64,000 nt of DNA from the NCBI GenBank assembly GCA_963839285.1, contig CAWIUN010000031.1, positions 13,815 to 77,814 of the forward strand. The letters run 5' to 3'. The position numbers and the translations under genes are program-made. Source of the DNA: DASSSQ01 sp963839285 (GTDB taxonomy: Bacteria > Actinomycetota > Thermoleophilia > Gaiellales > Gaiellaceae). The notes beneath the pieces were generated by a model. It was given only the letters and a program-made list of their open reading frames with translations. It had not been told where the DNA came from and ran no database searches. Position 1 is the first letter of the stretch; each line of letters opens with the position of its first letter. Positions 63,216 through 64,000 of the stretch are shown here, piece after piece.

Positions 63216-63886
63216 ATGACGTTCGCCCCCCGCCCTCACCAGAGGGCGATGGAAGAGAACGGGGTCGGGCATCTGCGCGTCCTGATCGCCGACGAACGTC
63301 GGGACCGGTTCGAGCTCCTCGCACAGGTCGTGACCGGCCTCGGCCACGAGGTGATCGCTCGCGAGATCGAGGTCAGGAGGTCGGCGCGGTGACGGCGAGG
63401 GAGCGTCCCGATGTCGCGCTCGTCGTGCTCGGCCCCTCGCTCCGAGCACGCGCTCGAGCTGATCGACGAGATCGTCCACGAAGCGACCTGCCCGGTGATC
63501 GCTCTGCTCTCGGCAGGGATCCCGCCTACGTTCGCGAAGCGGCCAAGCGCGGCGTCTTCGCCTACATCGTCGACACCGACCCTGAGGAGCTGCAGAGCGC
63601 GATCGAGATCACCTGCAACGCTTCGCGCGAGTACCACAGCCTGCAGGGAGCGTTCGGACGCCGGGCTGCGATCGAGCAGGCGAAAGGGATCCTGATGGAA
63701 CGCCACGGGATCGACGGCGACGAGGCATTCGCGATGCTCCGCACCCACTCCCAGAACCACGGCCGCAAGCTCGCCGACGTCGCCGCCGCGGTCGTCGAGA
63801 GCCACTTGCTGCTCCTCGGGCCGCCGGCGTCCGCCGACGAACGGTCGACCGACGGCCAAACCCCGCCAGGACGATCCCCGACCTGA
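63216..63886 (+). CDS. ANTAR-domain response regulator (several frameshifts)
   Basis: About 223 residues; starts at ATG 63216 or, with a better ribosome site (AGAGGG), ATG 63249. The receiver-like half reads LRVLIADERRDRFELLAQVVTGLGHEVIAREIEV, RERPDVALVVLGPS, then ALELIDEIVHEATCPVIALLSA and DPAYVREAAKRGVFAYIVDTDPEELQSAIEI, needing corrections near 63378, 63437 and 63523, plus a compensated pair near 63615. The acidic pocket is A-D-E with no obvious phospho-Asp in VALVVLG. The ANTAR domain is intact: AIEQAKGILMERHGIDGDEAFAMLRTHSQNHGRKLADVAAAVV. ANTAR proteins bind paired RNA hairpins to prevent termination. Confidence 0.82.
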
Positions 63887-63896
63887 GCCTGTTCCG

Positions 63897-63912
63897 GCAC
63901 CGATTTCGGTGC
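63897..63912 (+). terminator. short hairpin after the ANTAR gene
   Basis: GCACCG at 63897-63902 pairs with CGGTGC at 63907-63912 over ATTT, eleven bases past the ANTAR stop. It is small but well placed for a terminator. The remaining 88 bases to the window end show no gene that I can support. Confidence 0.4.
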
Positions 63913-64000
63913 TAATGTCGCAACGAGAGGCGCCATAGTCACCGGCGCTGCGGAACCAGCACGCGTGGCAGAGCCGCCAGCCGCGCGACCGTCCGCCCTC

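Overview
The window is very GC-rich, uses GTG/TTG starts often, and packs genes in short operons with 4-base GTGA or 1-base TGATG overlaps. Gene content (an F420-type luciferase-like oxidoreductase, DUF2630, DUF4396, DUF892, ANTAR regulator, many VOC proteins) suggests a chromosomal segment of a high-GC actinobacterium, plausibly a Thermoleophilia-like lineage; that placement is inference. I see no transposase, integrase, tRNA, rRNA or CRISPR array.

Layout. 0-5 kb: end of a GH2 enzyme, a universal stress protein with a DUF5661-like tail, an unusual RecQ helicase, a holin-like protein, and a signal-peptide membrane protein. 5-15.7 kb: polytopic membrane protein, proline dehydrogenase, OLD-type nuclease, an ion transporter with a CBS partner, a palindromic divergent control region, stress proteins, a NarL-type two-component pair, a beta-lactamase-fold protein, an enolase-superfamily protein and a Nudix hydrolase. 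15.8-20.3 kb: FtsX/MacB-type ABC exporter and an LLM oxidoreductase. 20.3-31.5 kb: glycolate oxidase glcDEF divergent from malate synthase A, then glycerate kinase, a fumarylacetoacetase-family protein, an ABC-2 exporter and a DRG-like GTPase with a TGS domain. 33-45.5 kb: a cyclic-amide/nucleobase island: M20 carbamoylase, NMT1/THI5-type ABC importer, dihydropyrimidinase, NCS1 permease, polysaccharide-deacetylase-family protein, ureohydrolase and cytosine-deaminase-like enzyme. 45.5-64 kb: stress and regulatory genes, secreted protease, orphan GAF kinase, cupin, VOC proteins, Lrp regulator with a divergent PLP lyase, NlpC/P60 hydrolase, StyA-like monooxygenase, a secreted Ig-like protein with a structured leader, and an ANTAR response regulator.

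How genes work together. Glycolate is oxidised by GlcDEF to glyoxylate, which AceB condenses with acetyl-CoA to malate; glycerate kinase could serve a neighbouring C2/C3 branch. The 33-45.5 kb genes could import a nucleobase or hydantoin-like compound, deaminate it (CodA-like), open the ring (dihydropyrimidinase) and remove the carbamoyl group (M20 enzyme).

Data quality matters here. About thirty genes or gene ends carry single-base frame changes, mostly +1 insertions, while the protein sequence on both sides stays well conserved. In the ABC importer (34.47-38.2 kb) I count 37 frame changes in four genes, about twenty times the density elsewhere. I read these mainly as sequence/assembly errors and give reconstructed gene limits, but local gene decay cannot be excluded from one sequence.
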